Assembly (NCBI GenBank): GCA_029565415.1
Contig: JAKQOH010000103.1
Span: forward strand, 1 to 38,265
Direction of reading: 5' to 3'
DNA: 38,265 bases
Source: Candidatus Rifleibacteriota bacterium
GTDB taxonomy: Bacteria > Riflebacteria > Ozemobacteria > Ozemobacterales > Ozemobacteraceae
Positions 1-7,338 of this stretch are shown here, piece by piece. Below the pieces are notes generated by a model. It saw only the letters and a list, made by a program, of their open reading frames with translations, was not told where the DNA came from and searched no databases. The number at the start of each line of letters is the position of its first letter. Position 1 is the first letter of the stretch. The position numbers were made by a program, and so were the translations under genes.

Positions 1-576
1 GTCTGGGACAAGTCCCCGGTGAAGCGGTCGCCGGCCGAGTGGGCCCTGCGCTGGGTCTGGAACCATCCCGAGGTGTCGGTCGTGCTGTCCGGCATGAACC
101 ACCCCGACCAGCTCACCGAGAACCTGAAGATCGCCGATGCGGCCACACCGGGCTCGCTGACCACCGAAGAGCTTTCCCTGACGAGCGAAGCCGCGAACAC
201 CTACCGGAAGCTGATGAAGGTGGCCTGCACGGGCTGCCAGTACTGCATGCCCTGCCCCGCCGGCGTCAATATCCCGGGCTGTTTCGAAAGCTACAACAGC
301 CATCATCTGTTCCAGGATCCCGGCGCCGCCGGATTCTACCTGATCCGCATGGGGGGTGCGCTCGACAAGCCGGCCCTGGCCTCGCAGTGCATCCGGTGCG
401 GCGCCTGCGTGAAAAAGTGCCCGCAGTCGATCCCGATTCCCGACGTCCTTCCCGATGTGGCGCGCACCTTCGAGGGGCCGGTGTTCCGATTCAAGGCCTG
501 GGCGATCCGCACCTTCATGAAGCTCCAGCGCCTCTGGAACCTGTTCAGAACAAAGAAATCCTCACGTCCCTCCTGA
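1..576 (+). CDS. Aldo/keto reductase with C-terminal 4Fe-4S motifs (5' end outside window)
   Basis: The reading frame is open from base 1, so the N-terminal barrel lies outside the window. What remains is the end of an aldo/keto reductase barrel (VSVVLSGMNHPDQLTEN, the usual nucleotide-binding end) followed by two cysteine groups. The first is CTGCQYCMPC, the second is CIRCGACVKKCP, which looks like a 4Fe-4S ferredoxin motif. This matches the ferredoxin-type aldo/keto reductase family (COG1453-like), predicted cytosolic oxidoreductases common in anaerobes; substrates are generally unknown. The C-terminus is a short basic tail. No clear terminator follows; a weak GACCCG/CGGGTC hairpin at 579-602 lacks a T tract. 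The family call is firm, the substrate cannot be told. Confidence 0.88.
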   Translation, partial: VWDKSPVKRSPAEWALRWVWNHPEVSVVLSGMNHPDQLTENLKIADAATPGSLTTEELSLTSEAANTYRKLMKVACTGCQYCMPCPAGVNIPGCFESYNSHHLFQDPGAAGFYLIRMGGALDKPALASQCIRCGACVKKCPQSIPIPDVLPDVARTFEGPVFRFKAWAIRTFMKLQRLWNLFRTKKSSRPS

Positions 577-616
577 GAGACCCGCCCCCTCAGCATCGGG
601 TCAGCCAGAAAAACAG

Positions 617-712
617 CTTCATCACAGAGAGCACAGCGGACACAGAGAATTCACGGAGAAGTCAGAGATTTCCCTGTGGTGGCTCTGTGTGCTTCGTATC
701 CTCTGTGATGAG
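617..712. repeat. Imperfect inverted repeat of CACAGAG/CTCTGTG units
   Basis: The left arm (about 617-656) carries TTCATCACAGAG and ACACAGAG blocks. The right arm (about 672-712) carries their complements CTCTGTGT and CTCTGTGATGAG in reverse order, so the two arms can pair over about 40 bp with several mismatches. Similar CACAGAG/CTCTGTG-rich intergenic elements occur in many environmental bacterial genomes as far as I recall; that recollection is not checked. Function is unknown; it might be an RNA hairpin or a mobile palindromic element. Confidence 0.6.
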
Positions 713-798
713 CCTTTTATCCACGTGTTCTGGCCAGAAATTCATGTACTCTTTCCAACAGCGTGTCTCGGTGTCTCCCAGGTGAAACGGCCTGTTTC

Positions 799-825
799 AT
801 CTGCGTTATCTGCGCCATCTGCGGA
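799..825. repeat. Three tandem 9-bp ATCTGCGnn units
   Basis: Three direct copies read ATCTGCGTT, ATCTGCGCC and ATCTGCGGA, with an exact 9-bp period. They lie 111 bp ahead of the calcium-loop protein gene and outside any credible reading frame. Confidence 0.65.
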
Positions 826-935
826 TCGTTGTCTTCTTCGCAAGCGGGTTTCCGAGGATGAGAAAAAAATCTCCTTGCCAAACCTGACAATCTTTATACA
901 TTTCTGCCTTGCGTTGAAAACACGGAGGTGTCGTC

Positions 936-1469
936 ATGCGTTCAATCAAGATGTTCGTGTTCGGCCTGCTGGTTCTTGCCAGCGCGGCGTTTGCGACCCA
1001 GAATGTCGCGATCACGCCCGAGAATGCGCCCTATGAAGCCTCTCCCACCATCAGCACCAGCCCTGATGCCGCGTTCGCTTTCACCCAGTACAACTCAAAT
1101 GCCGGCCGGTACGACCGGAATGCCGACGGCCGGGTCGACCTGATCGTCGCCGACCGCAACGGCGATGGCCGGGGCGACTACTGGGCGACCGACCGCAACT
1201 TCGACGGCATGATCGATGATTACCAGTACGACCGGAATCTCGACGGCCGCATCGACCAGTGGGAGTACGATCTCAACTACGACGGCGTCTCGGACAAGAT
1301 CTACGTCGACGCCAACGGGGACGGGCGGCCCGACATGTATGCCGGCCTGAACCCGGGCTCCCAGACGTATACCTGGTATGGCAACCTGTCGGGCGTGCAG
1401 GCGGCCGGTGGGCTTTCGAAGAAGGCCCAGCGGCGACTCGCCTCGGGCAGGGCAGCGAACTCGTATTGA
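936..1469 (+). CDS. Exported protein with six DxNxDGxxD calcium-loop repeats
   Basis: A 177-residue protein starting with a signal peptide (basic MRSIK, hydrophobic core to about residue 20, AFA-T cleavage region). Residues 60-137 are six tandem units of exactly 13 residues, each beginning D-x-N-x-D-G-x-x-D (for example DRNADGRVD, DRNLDGRID, DANGDGRPD). This spacing is that of an EF-hand-like or dockerin-like calcium loop, without EF-hand helices; the units are separated by only four residues. The start is set by GGAGGTG six bases before ATG. It is predicted to be a secreted, Ca2+-binding acidic repeat protein, perhaps on the cell surface. No enzymatic domain is visible, and the partner or role is unknown. 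Confidence 0.85.
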   Translation: MRSIKMFVFGLLVLASAAFATQNVAITPENAPYEASPTISTSPDAAFAFTQYNSNAGRYDRNADGRVDLIVADRNGDGRGDYWATDRNFDGMIDDYQYDRNLDGRIDQWEYDLNYDGVSDKIYVDANGDGRPDMYAGLNPGSQTYTWYGNLSGVQAAGGLSKKAQRRLASGRAANSY

Positions 1470-1531
1470 TCTCCCCTCTCCCGCAGGGGCACGGCAAGCC
1501 GTGCTCCTGCGTTTTGTTTTCCGGCATTCGC

Positions 1532-1562
1532 TTGACACCTCCCGCGTTCCGGTTCGTATAAT
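1532..1562 (+). promoter_or_regulatory. Sigma70-type promoter, both hexamers consensus
   Basis: TTGACA (1532-1537) and TATAAT (1557-1562) are both perfect consensus hexamers but are separated by 19 bp, two more than the optimum. The element lies 54 bp ahead of the ATG at 1617 and reads toward it. Confidence 0.7.
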
Positions 1563-1616
1563 TTGATAATACGGTTCGCTTCTTTGGTCATTCTTTATCA
1601 TCCGGGGAGGTACGGC

Positions 1617-3104
1617 ATGTTGAAACAACGCTCCGCCCGTATCTGGAGCTGGCTTCTGATCTTCACGTTCGTCGCGCAACTGGTCGCCGCCGAGGTCGTC
1701 CCGGCTCCGGCCGGCGAAGTGGTTCCGACACGGGAAGTCGTTCCCGCGGCCGAGGTGGTGCCGGCCGGCGAGGTCGTTCCCGCAGCCGAGGTTGTCCCGG
1801 CACACGAGGTCGTTCCGGGTGCCACGGCCCAGAAGGGGCCCGCGAACGTGCCGGCGATCAATCCGTTCGTCGGGGAAATCGCGGTCGGCGTTTCCCTGCT
1901 GATCACCTACGGGCCGCAGATTCTGGCCCTGGCCGCCACGGTCGCCTCGATCGCTGCCGCGGTCAGCGTGATCGTCAACACCAGCAAGCAGTCGGTCGGA
2001 CTGGTCCAGTCGATCGGCTCGAAGATGTCGAACATGCTGCAGCTGCTGCTCGGGCCGCTCGGAATCAGCACCGGCATGACCAAGGACGGTGTCGAGGGCC
2101 TCAGCGGCGAACTGCTCAACGTCACGAAGTATGTGACGAACAGCATCTCCACCCCCGTCAGCCAGGTGAAGGGCCAGGTCGACAAGAGCCTCACGATGGC
2201 CCGCGATGTGCAGAGCCTCGCGACCCGCGGCAGCAGCGTCGCCGGCAAGATCGAGCAGTATGCCCGCACGACGGGCACCGAGCTTGGCCGCATCACGGCG
2301 GGCGGCGAGGTTCAGATGTTCCGTGACGGCGCCCGGACGGTCGCGCAGCGGCTCGAAAAAGAAGCCTCCCAGGCTGGCGGCGCCTTCCGGCTGACGCTCG
2401 ACAACACTTCGAAGACCACTTCCAGCCTCGAACGCGTCCAGAAGACGATCGACGACGCGCTCGCGGCATCGGGTAAGCAGGCCGGCGATGTCACGCTGCA
2501 CGACATCAACCTTTCGGGCGCCAAGCTCAGCAAGGAGCTGATCGAAGCCCGCAAATACATGGTCCTGTCGAACAACGCCCTCGTCGCGGCCGACAAGTCC
2601 GCCAAGGGCGTCCACACCCAGATCATGGAGATTCTCAACGACGTGAAGACCGAGCTCGAGGCGTTCGCCCTGGCCAACGGGGTCGGCAAGGACCAGCTCG
2701 ATCGCATCGCGAAGGAGCAGCGGGTGAAGATGTCGGGCCCTGCCGGCGAATCGACCCTGCCCCTGTCGGGCGGTGAGGGCCAGAAGCTGACGGCGAAGAG
2801 CATTTCCGAGGAGATCGGCTTCATGGTCGATGAGCTGGGCCGCATCAGCGCCGACGCAGGGAACCGCGCCGGCCTCGCTCCGGCAGCCGCTCAGAGTTCC
2901 GCCCCGGCCATGCGCGAGAGCACCGCCCGGGATCGGAACAAAGCCGCATCGGATGCGGCGTATCAGAAGATGATCGGCGCCTACAAGACGTATCTCGGCG
3001 TCATGACCGCCAATCCGGCCGACAAGGCCGGCATCGAGGCCGCCAAGGCCAGCTACGATGCCGCCCAGGAGGCCTATCAGACGACCCTCCAACCGGGCCG
3101 CTGA
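1617..3104 (+). CDS. Exported helical protein with N-terminal EVVP repeats
   Basis: A 495-residue protein not recognised as any known family. ATG 1617 is chosen over an upstream start at 1563 because GGGGAGG (1604-1610) sits at ideal distance and the signal peptide begins there (RSARIWSWLLIFTFVAQLVAA). Directly after the predicted cleavage site are seven EVVP units at residues 26-67, six of them spaced exactly 6 residues (EVVPAA, EVVPAG, EVVPTR). A hydrophobic segment follows near residues 85-120 (ITYGPQILALAATVASIAAA), and the remainder is long, helical and rich in Ala, Lys and Glu, probably coiled coil. It is likely envelope-associated with an exposed stalk. It has its own promoter and terminator, so it is probably a single-gene unit. 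Confidence 0.8.
   Translation: MLKQRSARIWSWLLIFTFVAQLVAAEVVPAPAGEVVPTREVVPAAEVVPAGEVVPAAEVVPAHEVVPGATAQKGPANVPAINPFVGEIAVGVSLLITYGPQILALAATVASIAAAVSVIVNTSKQSVGLVQSIGSKMSNMLQLLLGPLGISTGMTKDGVEGLSGELLNVTKYVTNSISTPVSQVKGQVDKSLTMARDVQSLATRGSSVAGKIEQYARTTGTELGRITAGGEVQMFRDGARTVAQRLEKEASQAGGAFRLTLDNTSKTTSSLERVQKTIDDALAASGKQAGDVTLHDINLSGAKLSKELIEARKYMVLSNNALVAADKSAKGVHTQIMEILNDVKTELEAFALANGVGKDQLDRIAKEQRVKMSGPAGESTLPLSGGEGQKLTAKSISEEIGFMVDELGRISADAGNRAGLAPAAAQSSAPAMRESTARDRNKAASDAAYQKMIGAYKTYLGVMTANPADKAGIEAAKASYDAAQEAYQTTLQPGR
1692..1820 (+). repeat. 18-bp coding tandem repeat (EVVPxx)
   Basis: The DNA behind the EVVP units repeats with an 18-bp period, with synonymous differences between copies (gaggtcgtt, gaagtggtt, gaggtggtg). 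The amino-acid repeat is therefore better kept than the DNA repeat, which suggests selection on the peptide. Confidence 0.75.
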
Positions 3105-3120
3105 TCTCGAGGTCGTTCCC

Positions 3121-3159
3121 GGCACGGGGATCCGGTTCGGACCCCGTGCCTTTTTCTTT
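3121..3159 (+). terminator. Rho-independent terminator
   Basis: A perfect 9-bp stem, GGCACGGGG (3121-3129) with CCCCGTGCC (3142-3150), is followed at once by TTTTTCTTT. It begins 17 bp after the stop of the EVVP-repeat gene. Confidence 0.92.
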
Positions 3160-3351
3160 ACGTGATATTTTTCGAAAAAAGGCCGTCTCGTGATTCATTC
3201 ATTCGATTTTTCTTTTTCTGTTGGATAAATCAGATCAATTCACCGATTTTCAGCCATCACGCAACGGGAGCTTTCTGCCGATGTTGTTTACAGGATAAGA
3301 AAAGCCGGAAAAGGATCTTCCGGTGGTCAACCGAAGCCATGGAGGGCTGTT

Positions 3352-4305
3352 ATGCAGATTTCATCGCGTATTCCGACTCCGCAGGAGTTGCTCGACCAGG
3401 TCACGGATCTTTCTACCGGAAAGAACGGCCAGCGCCCCGCCGAAGCCGGGCTCACCACCCCGGCTCCGCTGCGTGATTCCGACAGCTTCGACAAAGCCAC
3501 ACCGGCGGCCGACAAGGCTGAAGCCAACGGACTGCAGCAGGAATCAGGCGGGCTGCGCATCGCCTACCACTTCGATCTGTTCTACCAGCTTTCCCAGAAA
3601 GTCCAGGCCCGGATGGGCCAGAGCGGCCAGCAGAGGTTCGTCGAAACCGCCGCTTCGGTCTCGGAGACGTTCAAGGGCAGCTTCTCGCTGCAGATCGACG
3701 CGGTCGGTTCGTTCCTCAACGGCACCGACAAGTCGCTCGATATCTCGCCCGAGACGGCGAACGAGTTCATGGATGCGGTCGACGGCCTTGCCGAACTCTC
3801 TCCCGATGCGCTCGAGAACTTCCTGAAAGAGTCCGACGAGTTTTTCGGCGAATTGGAAAAGACGTACGGCGAAGCGGGCGGCGCCTTCGACGATATCAGC
3901 GCCCGGATGAAGGCCCAGGCAACCGCCTTCTTCGACAGCGTCAAGACGGTGCGCGAGGAGTCCGGCCTCGGTCCGGAAGGTCTCGGCGGCGCGGAACCCG
4001 TTGCCGCGAAGCCGGTGGCCGTCATGCCCTCTCCGGCAGCGGCAGCCAGCCTCCCGGAACCCGCGAGCCTCCCGGACAAGAGCTCCAAGAAATCCTTCCC
4101 GTTGAACATCGGGCCCCAGAAGGGCAGCATGATCACCAACGACCAGTACCAGGAGTTCATCCAGAGCTTTTTGAAATATATCGCTCGCTATCGCGAACGG
4201 TTCTTCCAGCAGGGTGGGACACCGGCGGCATCGGCCAGCACGGAACCCGCCTCCCCGGCCGGGGCGCTCCTGGCTTCAGTTCCCAAGCTCGACACCTCGG
4301 CCTGA
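3352..4305 (+). CDS. Unrecognised helical protein
   Basis: A 317-residue protein not recognised. The start ATG follows GGAGG (3341-3345) by six bases. There is no signal peptide or membrane segment. Residues about 70-200 form an acidic, helical domain (HFDLFYQLSQKVQARMG, then many Glu/Asp and Ser). A Pro/Ala-rich linker follows (about 220-250), then a short C-terminal helix containing FLKYIARYRERFFQQ. A CCGGAA-N7-TTCCGG palindrome (3305-3323) lies in the upstream leader and could be an operator or RNA hairpin. A strong terminator follows. Codon use is normal for the window except for one AT-rich patch at 4168-4181. Confidence is for the existence of the gene; the function is unknown. Confidence 0.8.
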   Translation: MQISSRIPTPQELLDQVTDLSTGKNGQRPAEAGLTTPAPLRDSDSFDKATPAADKAEANGLQQESGGLRIAYHFDLFYQLSQKVQARMGQSGQQRFVETAASVSETFKGSFSLQIDAVGSFLNGTDKSLDISPETANEFMDAVDGLAELSPDALENFLKESDEFFGELEKTYGEAGGAFDDISARMKAQATAFFDSVKTVREESGLGPEGLGGAEPVAAKPVAVMPSPAAAASLPEPASLPDKSSKKSFPLNIGPQKGSMITNDQYQEFIQSFLKYIARYRERFFQQGGTPAASASTEPASPAGALLASVPKLDTSA

Positions 4306-4335
4306 CCGTCACGACGTTTTCTCGTTGCCTCCGTT

Positions 4336-4365
4336 GCGCCGCGCATCGCGCGGCGCTTTCTTCTT
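4336..4365 (+). terminator. Rho-independent terminator
   Basis: A perfect 9-bp GC stem, GCGCCGCGC (4336-4344) with GCGCGGCGC (4348-4356), a three-base loop, then TTTCTTCTT. It closes the preceding gene at 4305. Confidence 0.88.
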
Positions 4366-4377
4366 CCCGTGGGGCGT

Positions 4378-4407
4378 TTGCCGAGAGGGCGGCTTCTGTG
4401 CTAGAAC
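4378..4407 (+). promoter_or_regulatory. Possible promoter for trpB
   Basis: TTGCCG (4378-4383) and TAGAAC (4402-4407) are separated by 18 bp, about 32 bp ahead of the ATG. The match to sigma70 consensus is partial. Confidence 0.35.
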
Positions 4408-4438
4408 TGATGCAATCCCTATCTGAGAGGAAACGACA

Positions 4439-5809
4439 ATGGCTGCTCTCGACAACCTGATCGGTTCGAACGGGGTTCCGACCCATTGGTACAACATCGT
4501 GCCCGACATGCCGAAACCGCCGGCCGTGCCGCTGCATCCGGCGACGCACCAGCCGGTGGCGCCGACCGACCTCGAACCGATGTTCCCGCCGACCCTGATC
4601 GAGCAGGAGGCGTCGCGGGAGCGGCTGATCCCGATTCCCGAGGAAGTGCGCGAGATCCTGTCGATGTGGCGGCCCACGCCGCTGCGGCGCGCCCGGCGAC
4701 TCGAGCAGGCCCTGGGCACCCCCGCCAAGATCTTCTTCAAATACGAAGGCGTCGCGCCCGCCGGCAGCCACAAGTCGAACACCGCCGTTCCCCAGGCGTA
4801 TTTCAACAAGCAGGCCGGGAAGAAGCGGCTCACCACCGAATCCGGCGCGGGCCAGTGGGGCTCGTCTCTGGCGCATGCCGGCTCGCTCTTCGACCTCGAC
4901 GTGACGGTGTACATGGTCCGTTCCAGCGTCGCCCAGAAGCCGTATCGCAAAGTCGCCATGGAGATGTGGGGCGCGAACGTGTTCGCGAGCCCGTCGGAAA
5001 ACACGAACGCCGGCCGCGCCGAGCTTGGGGTCGATCCCGACTGCCCCGGAAGCCTCGGCATCGCGATCTCCGAGGCCGTCGAGGATGCGACCAGCCGCGA
5101 AGACACGAACTACGCGCTCGGCTCGGTCATGAACCACGTCCTGGTGCACCAGAGCGTGATCGGCCTCGAAGCGCGGCAACAGATGCAGGACATGAAAGAG
5201 TATCCCGACGTCGTCATCGCCTGCTGCGGCGGCGGCAGCAACTTCGGCGGCATCGCCTTCCCCTTCCTGCACGACCGGTTCAAGGAAGGAAAGCACGTGC
5301 GCGCCCTCGCGGTCGAGCCGACCTCCTGCCCCACCCTGACCAAGGGCGAGTTTCGCTACGATCTCGGTGATGTTGCCGGCCTCACACCGCTGCTGATGAT
5401 GTACACGCTCGGCCACTCGTTCATGCCGTCCCAGCTCCACGCGGGCGGCCTGCGGTATCACGGCGTCTCGCCGCTGGTCTCGCAACTCTACAGCGAAGGG
5501 CTGATCGAGGCCAAGGCGCTCGAACAGCTCGCCGTGTTCGAGGCGGCCAAACTGTTCGCCCACCACGAAGGGATCATCCCGGCACCCGAAAGCGCCCACG
5601 CCGTGAAGGCGGCGATCGACATGGCCCTCTCGTGCAAGGACACGGAAAAGCCGATGACGATCCTGTTCTGCCTCAGCGGCCACGGCTTCTTCGACCTGGG
5701 CTCGTATGCCGACATGCTGGCCGGCAACCTCACCGATCCCGGCTTCTCTTCCGAAAAAATGCAGGAGTCCCTCGGCAAGCTGCCCTCGGTCCAGGTGCGC
5801 TGGGAATAA
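4439..5809 (+). CDS. trpB: Tryptophan synthase beta chain, TrpB2 type
   Basis: A 456-residue PLP enzyme, longer than the usual TrpB of about 400 residues and with the N-terminal extension typical of TrpB2 (HWYNIVPDMP, then WRPTPLRRARRLE). The PLP lysine is K112 in GSHKSN, and the phosphate-binding loop is CCGGGSNFGG. Known TrpB enzymes condense indole with serine to tryptophan. TrpB2 members often lie apart from trpA and are thought to act alone, salvaging indole or using other amino donors. No trpA or other trp gene is in the window, and the gene sits between terminators, so it is monocistronic. GAGAGGAAA precedes the ATG. The family is secure; use in tryptophan synthesis rather than salvage is open. 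Confidence 0.93.
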   Translation: MAALDNLIGSNGVPTHWYNIVPDMPKPPAVPLHPATHQPVAPTDLEPMFPPTLIEQEASRERLIPIPEEVREILSMWRPTPLRRARRLEQALGTPAKIFFKYEGVAPAGSHKSNTAVPQAYFNKQAGKKRLTTESGAGQWGSSLAHAGSLFDLDVTVYMVRSSVAQKPYRKVAMEMWGANVFASPSENTNAGRAELGVDPDCPGSLGIAISEAVEDATSREDTNYALGSVMNHVLVHQSVIGLEARQQMQDMKEYPDVVIACCGGGSNFGGIAFPFLHDRFKEGKHVRALAVEPTSCPTLTKGEFRYDLGDVAGLTPLLMMYTLGHSFMPSQLHAGGLRYHGVSPLVSQLYSEGLIEAKALEQLAVFEAAKLFAHHEGIIPAPESAHAVKAAIDMALSCKDTEKPMTILFCLSGHGFFDLGSYADMLAGNLTDPGFSSEKMQESLGKLPSVQVRWE

Positions 5810-5840
5810 CAATCATCTCTATTATACCGTAGCTAATATA

Positions 5841-5880
5841 ATCACGCCCCGGCTTGGTTTCGGGGCGTGATTTCGTTTTC
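5841..5880. terminator. Shared terminator between convergent genes
   Basis: ATCACGCCCC (5841-5850) pairs perfectly with GGGGCGTGAT (5862-5871), followed on the plus strand by TTCGTTTTC. It lies between trpB and the convergent acetyltransferase and could serve both, better on the plus strand. Confidence 0.85.
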
Positions 5881-6342
5881 TCAGAGATTCTTCCAGAATT
5901 TGCAGCCGTCTTCCCCGTCGGCGTAATACCGGGGCAGCGCGTTGGTCATGCGATACCCGTGCTTCTCGAAGAAGTGACGGGAAGCGGTATTCCCGACCCG
6001 GGCCTCGGCGCAGACGGCCTGCATGCCTTCGCGCCGGAACACGCTCTCCATCGCCTCGAGCAGCCGGCCTGCCGCGCCGATTCCCCACAGGCTCCGGTGA
6101 ACGGCGATCTTGTAGATCCGACCCGAGGACCGGCCCCGGAAACGGCGCATCAGACCGACGACTTCCGCGACGAGTTCTCCGTCCGCGCTCCGCATCACCA
6201 GCACCCGGCAGCTCGGAACCCGGAGGAGGCGGGAAAGCTGAGCCGGTTTGAACACGTCGACGGACGAAAACAGCTCCCGCTCGAGGGTGATGATGGCAGG
6301 GCCGTCGGTTTTCCGCGCCGGCTCCGGGGTTAGAGGTTGCAT
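5881..6342 (-). CDS. GNAT-family N-acetyltransferase
   Basis: A 153-residue single-domain GNAT protein. The acetyl-CoA pyrophosphate loop is at about residues 79-93 (VHRSLWGIGAAGRLL, the R/Q-x-x-G-x-G/A motif in slightly altered form WGIGAAG). The C-terminal ASRHFFEKHGYRM is the usual motif B/FFEKxGF-type region seen in RimI-like proteins. It transfers acetyl from acetyl-CoA to an amine; the substrate is not evident. It is the last gene of a four-gene minus-strand operon, starting 18 bp after the stop of the SpoIIE-type phosphatase, and ends at a terminator. Whether it belongs to the signalling function of that operon, for example by acetylating a partner, is not known. Confidence 0.85.
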   Translation of the reverse strand: MQPLTPEPARKTDGPAIITLERELFSSVDVFKPAQLSRLLRVPSCRVLVMRSADGELVAEVVGLMRRFRGRSSGRIYKIAVHRSLWGIGAAGRLLEAMESVFRREGMQAVCAEARVGNTASRHFFEKHGYRMTNALPRYYADGEDGCKFWKNL

Positions 6343-6360
6343 GGGTGTGGCTCGTTCGTC

Positions 6361-7335
6361 TCAGGCGTTTCCCACGTATTCCAGGCCGAGAAAGGTGAAA
6401 TCATCCGTGAAGGATTCACCGCCGCAGAACGTCTCAACCTCTGCAAACAGCTTCTTCACCGAGGTGTCGAGGGGCATCCCGCGGATCTCATCGGACAGAG
6501 CGAGCAGCCGCTGCTCTCCAAACAGTTCTTTCTGCGGATTCCGGCACTCGGTCAGCCCGTCTGTGTAGAAATACAGGCGATCGCCCGGGGCAAGCCGCAC
6601 CCTGCTCTCGGGGAATCGCGCACCGAGGCCCATTCCCAGGATCGCGCCGTGTTCCTCGAGATACACCGGGGGCCCCGAGCGCGGCACATGGATCGGATAG
6701 GGATGACCGCCGTTGGAAAAGGTGAACGTGCCCTCCTGACGGTCGAGCAGGCCGTAGATCATCGAAAACGTCTTTTTGAACCGCATGTAGGGATACTCGC
6801 CATCGAGCTCCGTAAGGATGCGGACCGGCGGCGTGATTTCGCTCGTCCCGTCGGGGCCGGCGCGCATGACCAGGCCCCGATGCGGCTGCAGCGCCTGGCT
6901 GATCGAAACCGTCACCATGGCCGAAGGCACGCCGTGACCGCTGATGTCGAGAATGCCGACCTGGATGAACCGCTCACCGAGCAGCTTGAGCATGAAGATA
7001 TCCCCGCCGACCTGTTCGGAGGGCAGGAATTTCCAGGCGGCTTTCACGTTCACCGATGCGGGAAGCGGCTTCGGAAGAAGCGCCAGCTGGATGCCGGCAG
7101 CCGCTTTCAGATCGGCCTCGATCCGCGCCTGCTTGGCGACGAGTTCCTGGTTCAGCCGCACCAGCTCGCGCTCGGCCTGGGCATACCGGTAGACGAGAGT
7201 CGCCTGGAGGCGCTTCTGGATGCTGCCGTCGGTCCGGTCGGCCTGGAGGTTGAACAGATACTCCAACACCGCGGCCGACGCAGGATCGTTCAGGATCGCG
7301 TCGGGAAGCCCCTGGAAGGAAAGCGGCTCGGCCAT
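6361..7335 (-). CDS. PP2C/SpoIIE-type serine phosphatase (RsbU-like)
   Basis: A 324-residue protein. The N-terminal 80 or so residues form a helical, probably coiled-coil segment (AERELVRLNQELVAKQARIE), after which the SpoIIE-type PP2C domain fills the rest. Metal-binding acidic motifs are visible: VGGDIF, LDISGHGVPSAM, FYTDGLTE and the terminal DDFTFL. Proteins of this family dephosphorylate STAS-domain anti-anti-sigma factors in partner switching, and the STAS protein is encoded two genes upstream in the same operon. Its ATG lies three bases after the stop of the cNMP/ATPase gene, implying translational coupling. No PAS, GAF or receiver domain is present, so its input probably comes from the coiled coil or from the neighbouring ATPase. 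Confidence 0.9.
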   Translation of the reverse strand: MAEPLSFQGLPDAILNDPASAAVLEYLFNLQADRTDGSIQKRLQATLVYRYAQAERELVRLNQELVAKQARIEADLKAAAGIQLALLPKPLPASVNVKAAWKFLPSEQVGGDIFMLKLLGERFIQVGILDISGHGVPSAMVTVSISQALQPHRGLVMRAGPDGTSEITPPVRILTELDGEYPYMRFKKTFSMIYGLLDRQEGTFTFSNGGHPYPIHVPRSGPPVYLEEHGAILGMGLGARFPESRVRLAPGDRLYFYTDGLTECRNPQKELFGEQRLLALSDEIRGMPLDTSVKKLFAEVETFCGGESFTDDFTFLGLEYVGNA

Positions 7336-7338
7336 GGA

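Larger units (their letters stand above)
577..935. other. Gene-free stretch with palindrome and 9-bp repeats
   Basis: No convincing gene: the short frames here lack ribosome sites and coding character. It holds a long imperfect palindrome (617-712), a triplet of 9-bp repeats (799-825), and at its right end the ribosome site GGAGGTG (924-930) of the next gene. Base composition is more AT-rich than the flanking genes. Confidence 0.6.

Noticed and set aside
1095..3125. 676-residue open frame on the minus strand
   Set aside because: It is a GC-rich shadow of the exported proteins on the plus strand: its translation is low-complexity with long runs of Arg, Ala, Gly and Leu, with no ribosome site.
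4157..5812. 551-residue minus-strand frame over trpB
   Set aside because: Complement of the well-supported trpB gene; no start site or domain.
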